NCBI RefSeq assembly: GCF_001039355.2
Contig: NW_019773515.1
Coordinates: 384,376 to 444,370, forward strand
DNA length: 59,995 bases
DNA from: Lingula anatina
Lineage: Eukaryota; Brachiopoda; Lingulata; Lingulida; Lingulidae
Reading direction: 5' to 3'
Part shown: piece by piece, positions 38,742-50,600 of the stretch
Layout of the letters: every line of letters starts with the position of its first letter
Position numbering within the stretch: the first letter of the stretch is position 1
Notes under the pieces: generated by a model
Database searches by the model: none
What the model saw: the letters and a program-made list of their open reading frames with translations, nothing else
What the model was told of the DNA's origin: nothing
Position numbers and translations under genes: made by a program

Positions 38742-38798
38742 TACACACACACACACACAAACATACACACACACAGACACACACACACACACACACAT
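38742..38798. repeat. (CA)n microsatellite
   Basis: CA tract with a few interruptions. Confidence 0.95.
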
Positions 38799-39652
38799 CA
38801 TTTCTAACCGCTGGATGGCACCATCAGAAACAAAATAGTGTCTAACGTTTGGGGAACGTCGCGATACCCAGTATAACTGTATAGAGCTTAATTGAATCCA
38901 GTGGGCAGTGTTCTCCATAGGTTGGCGCTATCCAGTGTTGATAACACTGGGCTAGGAATCATGTTGGTAACATACGGGTCTCTGATGATCAGAGCTACGT
39001 CATTGTAACCTTGGTGAGATCGAGCTGGAAACCACCGGAAGTGTGCACGAGGTGGTGGTGCAGAAGGATCCGGTAGATAGCGAAGTCGATAGCACATCCG
39101 ACCTGAAATAATTTTATTTCTGCGGGTGTTCAATTCAACTCCGCTGTGACTTCGTGTTTATCCAGTCATAGTAATGGGCTCTCACGAACTTACATCAAAT
39201 AGGGCTTTTATCAAAAATATAGACAGTAATGTATATAGCATTATGGACTGCATAGGATGAAGGTTCATATTTATGTTATTAATGATAATACTAATGAAAG
39301 TAATAAATAATTTTATGATGCACTCCATATCATTTCAGTGCGCCCTACAAAAATATTAAAAATATAAAAATCTTGTCACACAAAAAAATACTGAAATACT
39401 TACTTTATGAAGTAAATTAAAATAATGTAAAGTTTCTTAGAAAATGCGAGTTTCTATTAATTTTCAGAACAAATAATGTTCTATTTTGTGTATGTTCCAT
39501 CATTAAGATCAGAGCCAGTTAACAGATATATTTTACCTTCTCAACTGTGTAACAATTGTTTATGTCTCAGAGAACGTTTAATGCAGTGGTTAGTTTATTT
39601 GTTCAAAACAACATACATCAATTAATGCGCCTCTGAAATTATGATTTCATGG

Positions 39653-39840
39653 CACTGGGAACATGATGGTAGTAAACCTAGGAATAAAAATCAGGGTTTC
39701 GTATAATTATGATAAGATGCTGGTACAAGTGAGAACAGCTTATAATTAGGGTTAGCCGTAGTATTGGAGCTAGTACATGGGGCGAATATCACCTGAACAA
39801 AGTAATGGGATCACTGTTCCTAGCGGACCACCATTGCTAC
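39653..39840. mobile_element. MITE-like dispersed element, copy 2
   Basis: Diverged relative of 16686-16834 and 41983-42160. It shares AACCTAGGAATAAAAATCAG, an ACATGGGGCGAATATCACCT stretch and CTGTTCCTAGCGGACCA. Confidence 0.5.
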
Positions 39841-39869
39841 CACCCTGTCACGTGTGAGCACCCTTTCTA

Positions 39870-39962
39870 TACCCATCAAACACAGGGCGTTATTATAACG
39901 TTACAAAACGTTTATTAGTAACGTTATGGAAACGTTATAATAACGCTCTGTGTTTGCTGGGT
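39870..39962. mobile_element. 93-bp mini-palindrome
   Basis: The first 33 bp (TACCCATCAAACACAGGGCG, then TTATTATAACGTT) are the reverse complement of the last 33 bp with two mismatches. The centre repeats AACGTT words. It would form one long hairpin; it fits a minimal MITE. Confidence 0.7.
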
Positions 39963-40717
39963 ACCTAAAGAGTCAAAGTGTTGGTGCACAGTTTTCCCAA
40001 ACTCCAGGTCATTTCGATACAAACTATTAACCTTTGTTGTCAGTAGCTGCACGTTATTTAAATAATCTTATTGTGTATAAAAAAATTATTTTCAGCTATT
40101 ATATGTTATTAACGTTTGTTTCATTTCATTGCTAACAACATGTTTTTTGTTATTAAGGATGCATGTACATGTAGTTAATAGTTAGAAAGGTAGTTAAAGG
40201 GTTTACTTCGTTATTAGGTTTGAAAATGATGCGTTGTTTTTATTCTGTGCTTTGTAATTGATTTTATCTTAAGTATAGTACAGTAATATTTGTTTTGAGG
40301 GGTTTTATTATAATTTTGATTTACAATATTTAATTGAAATTTAACAATTTATATTTCTGTGTTAATCAAATTACTTTAATTACACGTCGTTTAAAATCCA
40401 AATCTGGATATATGTTGGAGGTATCGAAACGACATCACAGAATGTATTTTAACCAGCTTTTATTTCATAACAGAAAAAAGATCCCAATGCGACAAAATTT
40501 AATATTTCAAATAATCCGAATAAAATATACATGAATTTTGACCGATTGCTTGCGTTGTCTTTTGTTTCTGCATTTATATTAGGATGTCTTGGCTTATCGT
40601 GAGGATATAATTATCATCAACTTTTTCACTTGTCCATTTGGTTTGTCACTGATGTTCAGAATGAACATTGTAAATGCTCGTTTGGCGCATTATTGTGGCT
40701 TGCAACTTTTGGTTTGC

Positions 40718-41643
40718 TTAGGATGACGTCACATTCCTGCATTCGAACACGTGATATTCGGCGCCAAAAAGACCCGTATAGAAAACCTTGCTACAGGCCA
40801 TTCCAACGCTGCAACCGCAGTCAAACCGGCGCCCCTCATCGTCAACCTAGACAAAACATTGTATCATTTCAATACAAAAACGACACCTTGCAAATACAAT
40901 TAAAGCAATAGAAAACAAATGATAAAATACATAGAGTCGAATAATGATAGCAGGGCGTCAATCTGAGAAAATAGGACAGTCTTTCTGTAAAATTAAATGT
41001 ATGGGTATATGCATTATAAGTTACTCTTGTACTTTTGTTCTCGTTTGAATATAGGGGAAGGGAACTTTGTAATAAAGAAATCAGAGGTGTAGAATTTTTT
41101 CCCCTATGTAACAATCCTACGTTTACCGAGCATTACACCAAAGCTGAATTATCATCTACTGTGTTTAATGTTCTACCTTAGGTGCGTTGGGGTCGCATCG
41201 TTTGCCCTCTCTAATCTTCAAAGAGCAGCGTCCGTTACGTGACCATTGCATGTGGACGTTGCCACGGCAACAAGCTGTAGGAGCACAGTCACTATCGTCG
41301 TGACACTCGTAGCCAAGCGGCTTGGTCTTATGTTAAATGATGAGAATGTGTAGAAATAAAATACATATCGCCAAACTTAATGACAATGGTTTATATTTAT
41401 GTTTCCAAGTGATTTCAACTCTAACCTTGAAAAAATATACTAAAAATAAACACAGAGATAGACGCGAAGAAAATCAGTCCAATTTTCAGCGCTATATCAA
41501 TTAATGTTAAGTGTGCCGCGATAATTTTTAACAAAAGAAAAAAAACTCTATTTGATACTTATTAGTCTACTCACGGGCTTTTCGGTCGGCGCCTGAGACA
41601 ATGCAACGGCAAAGAACAGACAGAAAACTATCGCGATCTTCAT
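40718..41643 (-). CDS. Prokineticin/astakine-like secreted ten-cysteine peptide (3 exons)
   Basis: On the minus strand, exon 1 (41643-41575) starts ATG and encodes a signal peptide, MKIAIVFCLFFAVALSQAPT, up to GTGAGT. Exon 2 (41326-41177) lies between CATAAG and GTAGAA and encodes six cysteines. Exon 3 (40846-40718) follows TTTTGTCTAG and encodes four more, ending in TAA. All junctions are phase 0; the joined protein has 115 residues. The mature cysteine pattern is C-x5-C-x4-CC-x13-C-x9-C-x15-C-x-C-x5-C-x17-C. The order, the CC pair, the x5/x4/x9 spacings and the C-x-C-x5-C ending match the colipase-fold prokineticin/astakine family; the CC-to-C and last loops are longer. In that family members are secreted ligands (prokineticins through GPCRs, astakines in blood-cell formation). 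The AVIT-type N-terminus of vertebrate prokineticins is absent, so receptor activity is unpredictable. A colipase or Dickkopf-like relative is the main alternative. Confidence 0.8.
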
Positions 41644-41722
41644 ACTGTGTCTTCTTGTTACCTGCTGATGCTAGAAAACGTTCGAAATACTCCGTCAAAG
41701 TGCGTTATGCCGTACGCGCAAT

Positions 41723-41732
41723 GATAAATAAG
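41723..41732 (-). promoter_or_regulatory. Candidate TATA element of the prokineticin-like gene
   Basis: TATTTATCAT on the minus strand lies about 80 bp upstream of the ATG. Position-based inference only. Confidence 0.25.
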
Positions 41733-41982
41733 ATGTACTGTAGCATTAGCGTGAAGGAGCCAAGTCATTAGCTGAGGGTCAAGAGGGGAGAGTTTGGACG
41801 GGGACATGCCAATAGTCCAAAGTTCAACGGTCCGAAATTCATTGGTCCAAGTTGTTCACTACAAAACCTTTGGACCAACGAGCCCTTTTATTTAAAAATT
41901 GATGAAAATTGTTACGAGTAATCGGACCAATGGACCTCATGGAACCTTCAGATAGACTATCGAGACGCATCCTTTGTGGTGC

Positions 41983-42160
41983 GCCAGGTGTGATATAGGA
42001 ATGGGAGTCCTAGGAATGGAAGCCCGGGCTCTCATACGATTAGTACAGGTGAGGGTCAATGGGGATATTGGGGTTAGTATATGGGACGAATGACACCTGT
42101 ACAAAGTAATGGGACTACGGTTCCTAGCGGATTTACATTCGTGTTACACAGGCATAGGGC
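41983..42160. mobile_element. MITE-like dispersed element, copy 3
   Basis: It shares GGAGTCCTAGGAATGGAAGC, CGATTAGTACAGGTGAGGGT and GGTTCCTAGCGGATTTACAT with the copies at 16686 and 39653. Confidence 0.55.
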
Positions 42161-44414
42161 CTACATGAAATCTCAACGACTCGTAAAGTATCACAATCAG
42201 TCAGTATTGTAAGTCATAGATATGGTAGCCGACGGGCCCTAACGAACCACTTGCAATATTCCTTTTATTTTAGAGGACACCACAAATAACAAGGATGGTA
42301 GCACTGGTGAACCTTATGAACTCCACAGTAAAACACATCCATTTCATACTCTGTAAGTAAATGTAAGATTAACTTAAAGAAACAAATGCTAGGTGCATGA
42401 GCAGCTGCACGGATAAGCCTACTTCCGTTTCCTGTTTTACATTCGACCAGCATCGACCGTCTATTCGACTGCATGGCTCAGGGATCTCTCGCTGATTTTA
42501 CTCCTTGCTTGCCCTCGGCGTCCCATCCCTCACTGTCATGCACAGGACCTGGGATAGAGACCAGCTGGTGGAATGGGTTATCTTCTCCTCCCATCACGAC
42601 TCACTCCTCGGCACAACTGTCCTAAGTGATAAAACCTGCTCATTGCCTGTATGTCCTTTGTGGTTAACATAGCAATATATTTCTCACTGTCATTTACGTA
42701 CGGATAGTTGTGGGTAATCATTCAGTAGCGTATATGAATGTAACTTCTAGCAAAATTTTATTCGATACACGAGACACGAAGCATAGGTCATCTTCTCTCT
42801 ATCACCTTACAAAAAGGGTACGCAATGGCTTTTAGTAGTATTTTTGATGCAAGTGGCGCTGTCCTTCAAAATTCAATAAATGAGGACCGCTCTTAGCTAA
42901 GCTTGTCTAAAGTAGATGTTCCCGAGAAGTCCCAAAATTTTTTAGAGTACTTTTCTTTAATGTCACAAGTGTTTTTACTAACGTACACGGTATGTGCGCA
43001 ACTTTTTTTAAGCCAGGAAGTCGACCTGCCATTTAGCACTTAATTTCTCTTTTAGGGCTCATTCCCCATGAAAGGATAGTTCTACGTAGATAGATCCAAC
43101 TCCGCCGGATCCAGGATTATTTGAAGGGGGGGGGGGTCCGCGGATGCGAAGCCTACGCTCTCTCCCCCTCTTGCCGTGGGGTGCGGGCCTCGAAAATTCT
43201 TGGTATTTTTAAAGAGCGAACGGTGCCATTTGGTACGGTTTAGAACTATGGTTCAGCTAGTCAAAATTCTAATTTCACGAGGGGATCAGAAATCGAGGGG
43301 GGGGGGTCAGGGGTTCATTCTCTATCAAAATTATCAATTAAAGATTCTGTATTAACACATAAAATTTACCTAGAAATATCCCCATTATAGTAAATACGGC
43401 GGGAAACGAACAAGCCACATCAATGCACTAGCCGAGTATAACAGTAAAGGTGAGTAACAACGGATCATTAACGGAACGGTTTATACATGCGTCTGCTGCG
43501 TGTACAATCGGCCAGGACGGATGGTTCACGCAGAACGGACCGTACAAAACACCGGTTTAACACCACAGAGGATAAACAGAATTTTTTGTGTTTTGATTTA
43601 CAAGTTTTTTTTAAAAAGCGCCCGTATATTTGCCAGTTTTGCCGTCTATTTTAATATGGGCTCTATAGATATGAACATCTACTGAAGGTCTTTTGAAATC
43701 GAAAATGCTCAGTTTCTCAGTTGCAAATTGTAATTATGAAGAAAGTATGAACAAATATCATGCAAAACAGGGACATATAATGACTCCTCAATGTCTTGTT
43801 GGAATGTGGTTTATTTGCCAAGTAGGAACGCATTCGCTCTTCATATGTTACATGTACAAGCAAGATCTCTTTATTAGAAAAGTTAGCGTCAACTCTGAAC
43901 TTAGAATTAGCTTAACAAGCAAAAGTGACGCCACACAAAGCATATGGTTCACTTATCACACTTCAATTTTTTCAAGTTACTTGAATATTTATGAAGTCTT
44001 TTCAGTTGTAACACGCAGGATCCAATGTTTAAGTATTACAATACAATGTTCAAACCAAACGTATACTCAGTCATTTACTATCACAAAGCAACTGCATAGC
44101 TCTGTTTTTGCACTTGTTCTTCTTTTGTGTTTATAGAAGCAAGTTGACTATTAATGACAGCTCTTTATCCTGGTTAACCATATTTGTAAACAAAATAGTT
44201 GAAGCTATAATGACTTCTATCCACAATCTGTGTCAATATTGAGTGTATGAGCTGTCTGCAACACACCTGTTTTTCCTTATCATGGAATTAAAATAAACAA
44301 TTATAAATATACAGATTCCTCTGCAACCAGATATGGTATGTGTGACCAGAGTTAGCTGTTGTTTCTACAGAGTGCTACAGGTGCAACACAGTTTGAAATT
44401 CCCGGCTCAATCTA

Positions 44415-44440
44415 CTAAATAAATAAATAAATAAATAAAT
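44415..44440. repeat. (AAAT)n microsatellite
   Basis: About six AAAT units, probably in the granulin 3' UTR. Confidence 0.9.
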
Positions 44441-44618
44441 GGGAAAATTTACTGAAAATTCAGTACAATACTAAATGCAACCATTTTGACACACTAGTAG
44501 TTGCATATGAACACTATAATGCACAATGGCTCTGCCTTTACATGAATGTTTTGTCAATAATGCATATTATTCGATTCACTGAGAGCCTAGCAATATAAAT
44601 ATCATTTCATTTGAGACA

Positions 44619-47600
44619 TCAAAGTAAAATGTGTCCTCCCTTTGCTTCTCTTTGGCTCAGCTTCTGCATAATCTTTGCCTGACCTTGACCTGATTTCTTA
44701 CATGACCCTTTTGAGACATCACATTCGTAGCCCTCCAGAAAGTGTAGACCATCAATGCAGCAATGAACCCCATCTTTACAACAGAGAGCATGTGGCACTG
44801 GACAGCAGCCATATTGACCACTGGGCAGTTTACAGCAGGTGTTCCCATCTGGACATTGAGACTGACCATCTGGACATATCACAATCCCAACATTGGTATC
44901 CACAAGGACAGCTTTATCTGGTATCACTGAAATGGCTTTAGTCCCCTGAACACATACCCCAGTAGTTGTCTGACAAGTAAAGCCTGAAATAGTCACAATC
45001 AGAAAGAAAATATACAAATCAACAAAGCAAAACATAATTAGCATTGGATGAAACTCAATGTGGTCGTATTGTCTTTCACAAAGTGTTCAGTTATTTTTTG
45101 TCCTTAATATCTAAGGGACCATTCCCCGACCCAATCAAACTAACTGGGGATAGATCTATCTCCAAGCGGATTCTCTCTAAATTTCAATCAACCTAAGCAG
45201 CATGGATGTTTGTCATGCCTACTGAAGCTGCTATGGGTAATTAATGATCATTTAACAGCTTTAGTAGGCGTGACAGAGATCTAAGTCGTTCAAACTGAAA
45301 ACAATTACAAGAAGACCCTATGAGATGGATCCATCAAGTTAGATCAGTCTAAGTATTGGAACCCAGTCCAGGTCCGGGTGATCTTTACCTTAGCTAATAA
45401 AATTCCTACCATGTAATTATATATATATATATATATCAAGCATGCAGACAGAGATCTACGTCGCTTAAACTGAAAACAATTACAAGAAGATCCTATAAGA
45501 TGGATCCATCAAGTTAGATCAATCTAAGTATTGGAACCCAGTCCAGGTCCGGGTGATCTTTACCTTAGGTAATAAAATCCCTACCATGTAATCCATGTAA
45601 TTAAAAAAAAAAAAAACACTTGCACTCCATATGTTAATCTACCTGTCTTAGTCAGCTTAAATGAACTATTAATATAACAGTTTTTTTTTCTATTTCTACG
45701 ATTGAAACCTTGGAAATCTATGTCACAGTAACCTACTTACCATTTGGACAGCAATGAACCCCATCTTTACAACAGACAGCATCTGGCACTGGACAGCAGC
45801 CATATTGACCACTGGGCAGTTTACAGCAGGTGTTTCCATCTGGACATTGAGACTGACCATCTGGACATATCACAATCCCAACATTGGTATCCACAAGGAC
45901 AGCTTTATCTGGTATCACTGAAATGGCTTTAGTCTCCTGAACACATACCCCAGTAGTTGTCTGACAAGTAAAGCCTGAAATAGTCACAATCAGAAAGAAA
46001 ATATACAAATCAACAAAGCAAAACATAATTAGCATTGGATGAAAATCAATGTGGTCGTATTGTCTTTCACAAAGTGTTCAGTTACTCTTTGTCTTTGATA
46101 TCTATGGGACCATTCCCCGACCCAATCAAACTAACTGGGGATAGATCTATCTCCAAGCGGATTCTCTCTAAATTCAGGTCAACCTAAGCAGCATGGATGT
46201 TTGTCATGCCTACTGAAGCTGCTATGGGTAATTAATGATCATTTAGCAGCTTTAGGAGGCGTGACAGAGATCTAAGTCGCTCAAACTGAAAACAATTACA
46301 AGAAGACCCTATGAGATGGATCCATCAAGTTAGATCAAGCTAAGTATTGGAACCCAGTCCAGGTCCGGGTGATCTTTACCTTAGCTAATAAAATCCCTAC
46401 CATGTAATTAAAAAAAAAAACACATGCACTCCATATGTTAATCTACCTGTCATAGTCAGCTTAAATGAACTATTAATATAACAGTTCTTTTCTATTTCTA
46501 CGATTGAAACCTTGGAAATCTATGTCACAGTAACCTTCTTACCATTTGGACAGCAATGAACCCCATCTTTACAACAGACAGCATCTGGCACTGGACAGCA
46601 GCCATATTGACCACTGGGCAGTTTACAGCAGGTGTTTCCATCTGGACATTGAGACTGACCATCTGGACACATCACAATCCCAACATTGGTATCCACAAGG
46701 ACAGCTTTATCTGGTATCACTGAAATGGCTTTAGTCTCCTGAACACATTCCCCAGTAGTTGTCTGACAAGTAAAGCCTGGAATAGTCACAATCAGAAAAA
46801 AATATACAAATCAACAAAGCTTAACATAATTAGCATTGGATGAAACTCAATATGGTCGTATTGTCTTTCACAAAGTGTTCAGTTATTTTTTGTCTTTAAT
46901 ATCTAAGGGACCATTCCCTGACCCAATCAAACTAACTGGGGATAGATCTATCTCAAAGCGGATTCTCTCTAAATTTCAATCAACCTAAGCAGCATGGATG
47001 TTTGTCATGCCTACTGAAGCTGCTATGGGTAATTAATGATCATTTAGCAGCTTTAGTAGGCGTGACAGAGATCTAAGTCGCTTAAACTGAAAACAATTAC
47101 AAGAAGATCCTATAAGATGGATCCATCAAGTTAGATCAATCTAAGTATTGGAACCCAGTCCAGGTCCGGGTGATCTTTACCTTAGCTAATAAAATCCCTA
47201 CCATGTAATTAAAAAAAAAAACACATGCACTCCATATGTTAATCTACCTGTCATAGTCAGCTTAAATGAACTATTAATATAACAGTTCTTTTCTATTTCT
47301 ACGATTGAAACCTTGGAAATCTATGTCACAGTAACCTTCTTACCATTTGGACAGCAATGAACCCCATCTTTACAACAGACAGCATCTGGCACTGGACAGC
47401 AGCCATATTGACCACTGGGCAGTTTACAGCAGGTGTTTCCATCTGGACATTGAGACTGACCATCTGGACACATCACAATCCCAACATTGGTATCCACAAG
47501 GACAGCTTTATCTGGTATCACTGAAATGGCTTTAGTCTCCTGAACACATTCCCCAGTAGTTGTCTGACAAGTAAAGCCTGGAATAGTCACAATCAGAAAA

Positions 47601-50600
47601 AAATATACAAATCAACAAAGCTTAACATAATTAGCATTGGATGAAACTCAATATGGTCGTATTGTCTTTCACAAAGTGTTCAGTTATTTTTTGTCTTTAA
47701 TATCTAAGGGACCATTCCCTGACCCAATCAAACTAACTGGGGATAGATCTATCTCAAAGCGGATTCTCTCTAAATTTCAATCAACCTAAGCAGCATGGAT
47801 GTTTGTCATGCCTACTGAAGCTGCTATGGGTAATTAATGATCATTTAGCAGCTTTAGTAGGCGTGACAGAGATCTAAGTCGCTTAAACTGAAAACAATTA
47901 CAAGAAGATCCTATAAGATGGATCCATCAAGTTAGATCAATCTAAGTATTGGAACCCAGTCCAGGTCCGGGTGATCTTTACCTTAGCTAATAAAATCCCT
48001 ACCATGTAAATTAAAAAAAAAAACACATGCACTCCATATGTTAATCTACCTGTCATAGTCAGCTTAAATGAACTATTAATATAACAGTTCTTTTCTATTT
48101 CTACGATTGAAACCTTGGAAATCTATGTCACAGTAACCTTCTTACCATTTGGACAGCAATGAACCCCATCTTTACAACAGACAGCATCTGGCACTGGACA
48201 GCAGCCATATTGACCACTGGGCAGTTTACAACAGGTGTTTCCATCTGGACATTGAGACTGACCATCTGGACACATCACAATCCCAACATTGGTATCCACA
48301 AGGACAGCTTTATCTGGTATCACTGAAATGGCTTTAGTCTCCTGAACACATTCCCCAGTAGTTGTCTGACAAGTAAAGCCTGGAATAGTCACAATCAGAA
48401 AAAAATATACAAATCAACAAAGCTTAACATAATTAGCATTGGATGAAACTCAATATGGTCGTATTGTCTTTCACAAAGTGTTCAGTTATTTTTTGTCTTT
48501 AATATCTAAGGGACCATTCCCTGACCCAATCAAACTAACTGGGGATAGATCTATCTCAAAGCGGATTCTCTCTAAATTTCAATCAACCTAAGCAGCATGG
48601 ATGTTTGTCATGCCTACTGAAGCTGCTATGGGTAATTAATGATCATTTAGCAGCTTTAGTGGGCGTGACAGAGATCTAAGTCGCTTAAACTGAAAACAAT
48701 TACAAGATGATCCTATAAGATGGATCCATCAAGTTAGATCAATCTAAGTATTGGAACCCAGTCCGGGTGATCTTTACCTTAGCTAATAAAATCCCTACCA
48801 TGTAATTAAAAAAAAAACACATGCACTCCATATGTTAATCTACCTGTCATAGTCAGCTTAAATGAACAATTAATATAACAGTTTTTTTCTATTTCTACGA
48901 TTGAAACCTTGGAAATCTATGTCACAGTAACCTACTTACCATTTGGACAGCAATGAACCCCATCTTTACAACAGACAGCATCTGGCACTGGACAGCAGCC
49001 ATATTGACCACTGGGCAGTTTACAACAGGTGTTCCCATTTGGACATTGAGTCTGACCATCTGGACACATCACAATCCCAACATTTTCTGAGGGCATCTTT
49101 GCAGGTGTTTTTGTTAACCAAGACATGACAGAATTTTGAAGATGGCATGTGCCTGCACTGACATCACACGTATGACCTGCAATAAGAGAAAGAAATTTCG
49201 ATACTATTTTTGATCACAAGTACACATGATCTTATATGGTCTCAATCATTAAAGAAATGATCTTACCCTGGGGAAGCTATTATTCCAGTGACTTCCAGTT
49301 ATGTGGTCCAGCAATTACCTCCCCTTATAATGGCGAAATGTGTGAGTTGCACCAATGGCTTAACCCTAATCCTTCCGGCATATTTTGCAACATATTCCTA
49401 CCAGGTGGGGTTGTTTATGACCCTGTGGCATTATTCATGACATACCGATATATTTTTGGCTAGCTACACAACAAGCAGCTTTTTAAAGTAAAGAAAAAAA
49501 CTCTTCTATATTGCCAAGGCAACAGAGTCTAATATTGTAGTCAAATGATATAAATATTTTTCAATAAAACCTCTGTTGGTCCACAAAACATGAAGGTGAA
49601 AATTGAAAAAAAAAATGATTATAATAACATTAATGACAATCACTGATAGGGTTTCTAATACATACTTCCATAGTAGCAAACTGATCCTTTTTCTTACAAA
49701 ATTTGTCTAAGGTCACATTGATCTACTTACCATTTGGACAGCAATGAACCCCATCTTTACAACAGACAGCATCTGGCACTGGACAGCAGCCATATTGACC
49801 ACTGGGCAGTTTACAACAGGTGTTTCCATCTGGACATTGAGACTGACCATCTGGACATATCACAATCCCAACATTGGTATCCACAAGCACAGCTTTATCT
49901 GGTATCAATGAAATGGCTTTAGTCTCCTGAACACATACCCCAGTAGTTGTCTGACAAGTAAAGCCTGAAATAGTCACAATCAGAAAGAAAATATACAAAT
50001 CAACAAAGCAAAACATAATTAGCATTGGATGAAACTCAATGTGGTCGTATTGTCTTTCACAAAGTGTTCAGTGATTTTTTGTCTTTAATATCTAAGGGAC
50101 CATTCCCCGACCCAATCAAACTAACTGGGGATAGATCTATCTCCAAGCGGATTCTCTCTAAATTTCAATCAACCTAAGCAGCATGGATGTTTGTCATGCC
50201 TACTGAAGCTGCTATGGGTAATTAATGATCATTTAGCAGCTTTAGTAGGCGTGACAGAGATCTAAGTCGNTACAAATCAACAAAGCAAAACATAATTAGC
50301 ATTGGATGAAAATCAATGTGGTCGTATTGTCTTTCACAAAGTGTTCAGTTACTCTTTGTCTTTGATATCTATGGGACCATTCCCCGACCCAATCAAACTA
50401 ACTGGGGATAGATCTATCTCCAAGCGGATTCTCTCTAAATTCAGGTCAACCTAAGCAGCATGGATGTTTGTCATGCCTACTGAAGCTGCTATGGGTAATT
50501 AATGATCATTTAGCAGCTTTAGGAGGCGTGACAGAGATCTAAGTCGCTCAAACTGAAAACAATTACAAGAAGACCCTATGAGATGGATCCATCAAGTTAG

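Larger units (their letters stand above)
37870..40717. other. Mucin 3' UTR and intergenic region
   Basis: An AATAAA at 37924-37929, 55 bp after the mucin stop, is the probable poly(A) signal. The rest is AT-rich with a CA microsatellite and two inverted-repeat elements. No further gene was seen. Confidence 0.6.
41644..44618. other. Intergenic region and probable granulin 3' UTR
   Basis: No supported gene. It includes a MITE-like copy (41983-42160), part of a GATCGATC-family element near 43060-43100, G homopolymers near 43127 and 43299, and an AAAT microsatellite. On the minus strand AATAAA occurs at about 43811-43816 and AATAAAG near 43870, either of which could end the granulin transcript. 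Confidence 0.45.

Noticed and set aside
40630-40911. Plus-strand 93-codon frame with several cysteines
   Set aside because: It is antisense to exon 3 of the prokineticin-like gene, which has a matching acceptor, phase and cysteine pattern.
43693-44136. 147-codon plus-strand frame
   Set aside because: AT-rich, no domain, and it lies opposite the probable granulin 3' UTR.
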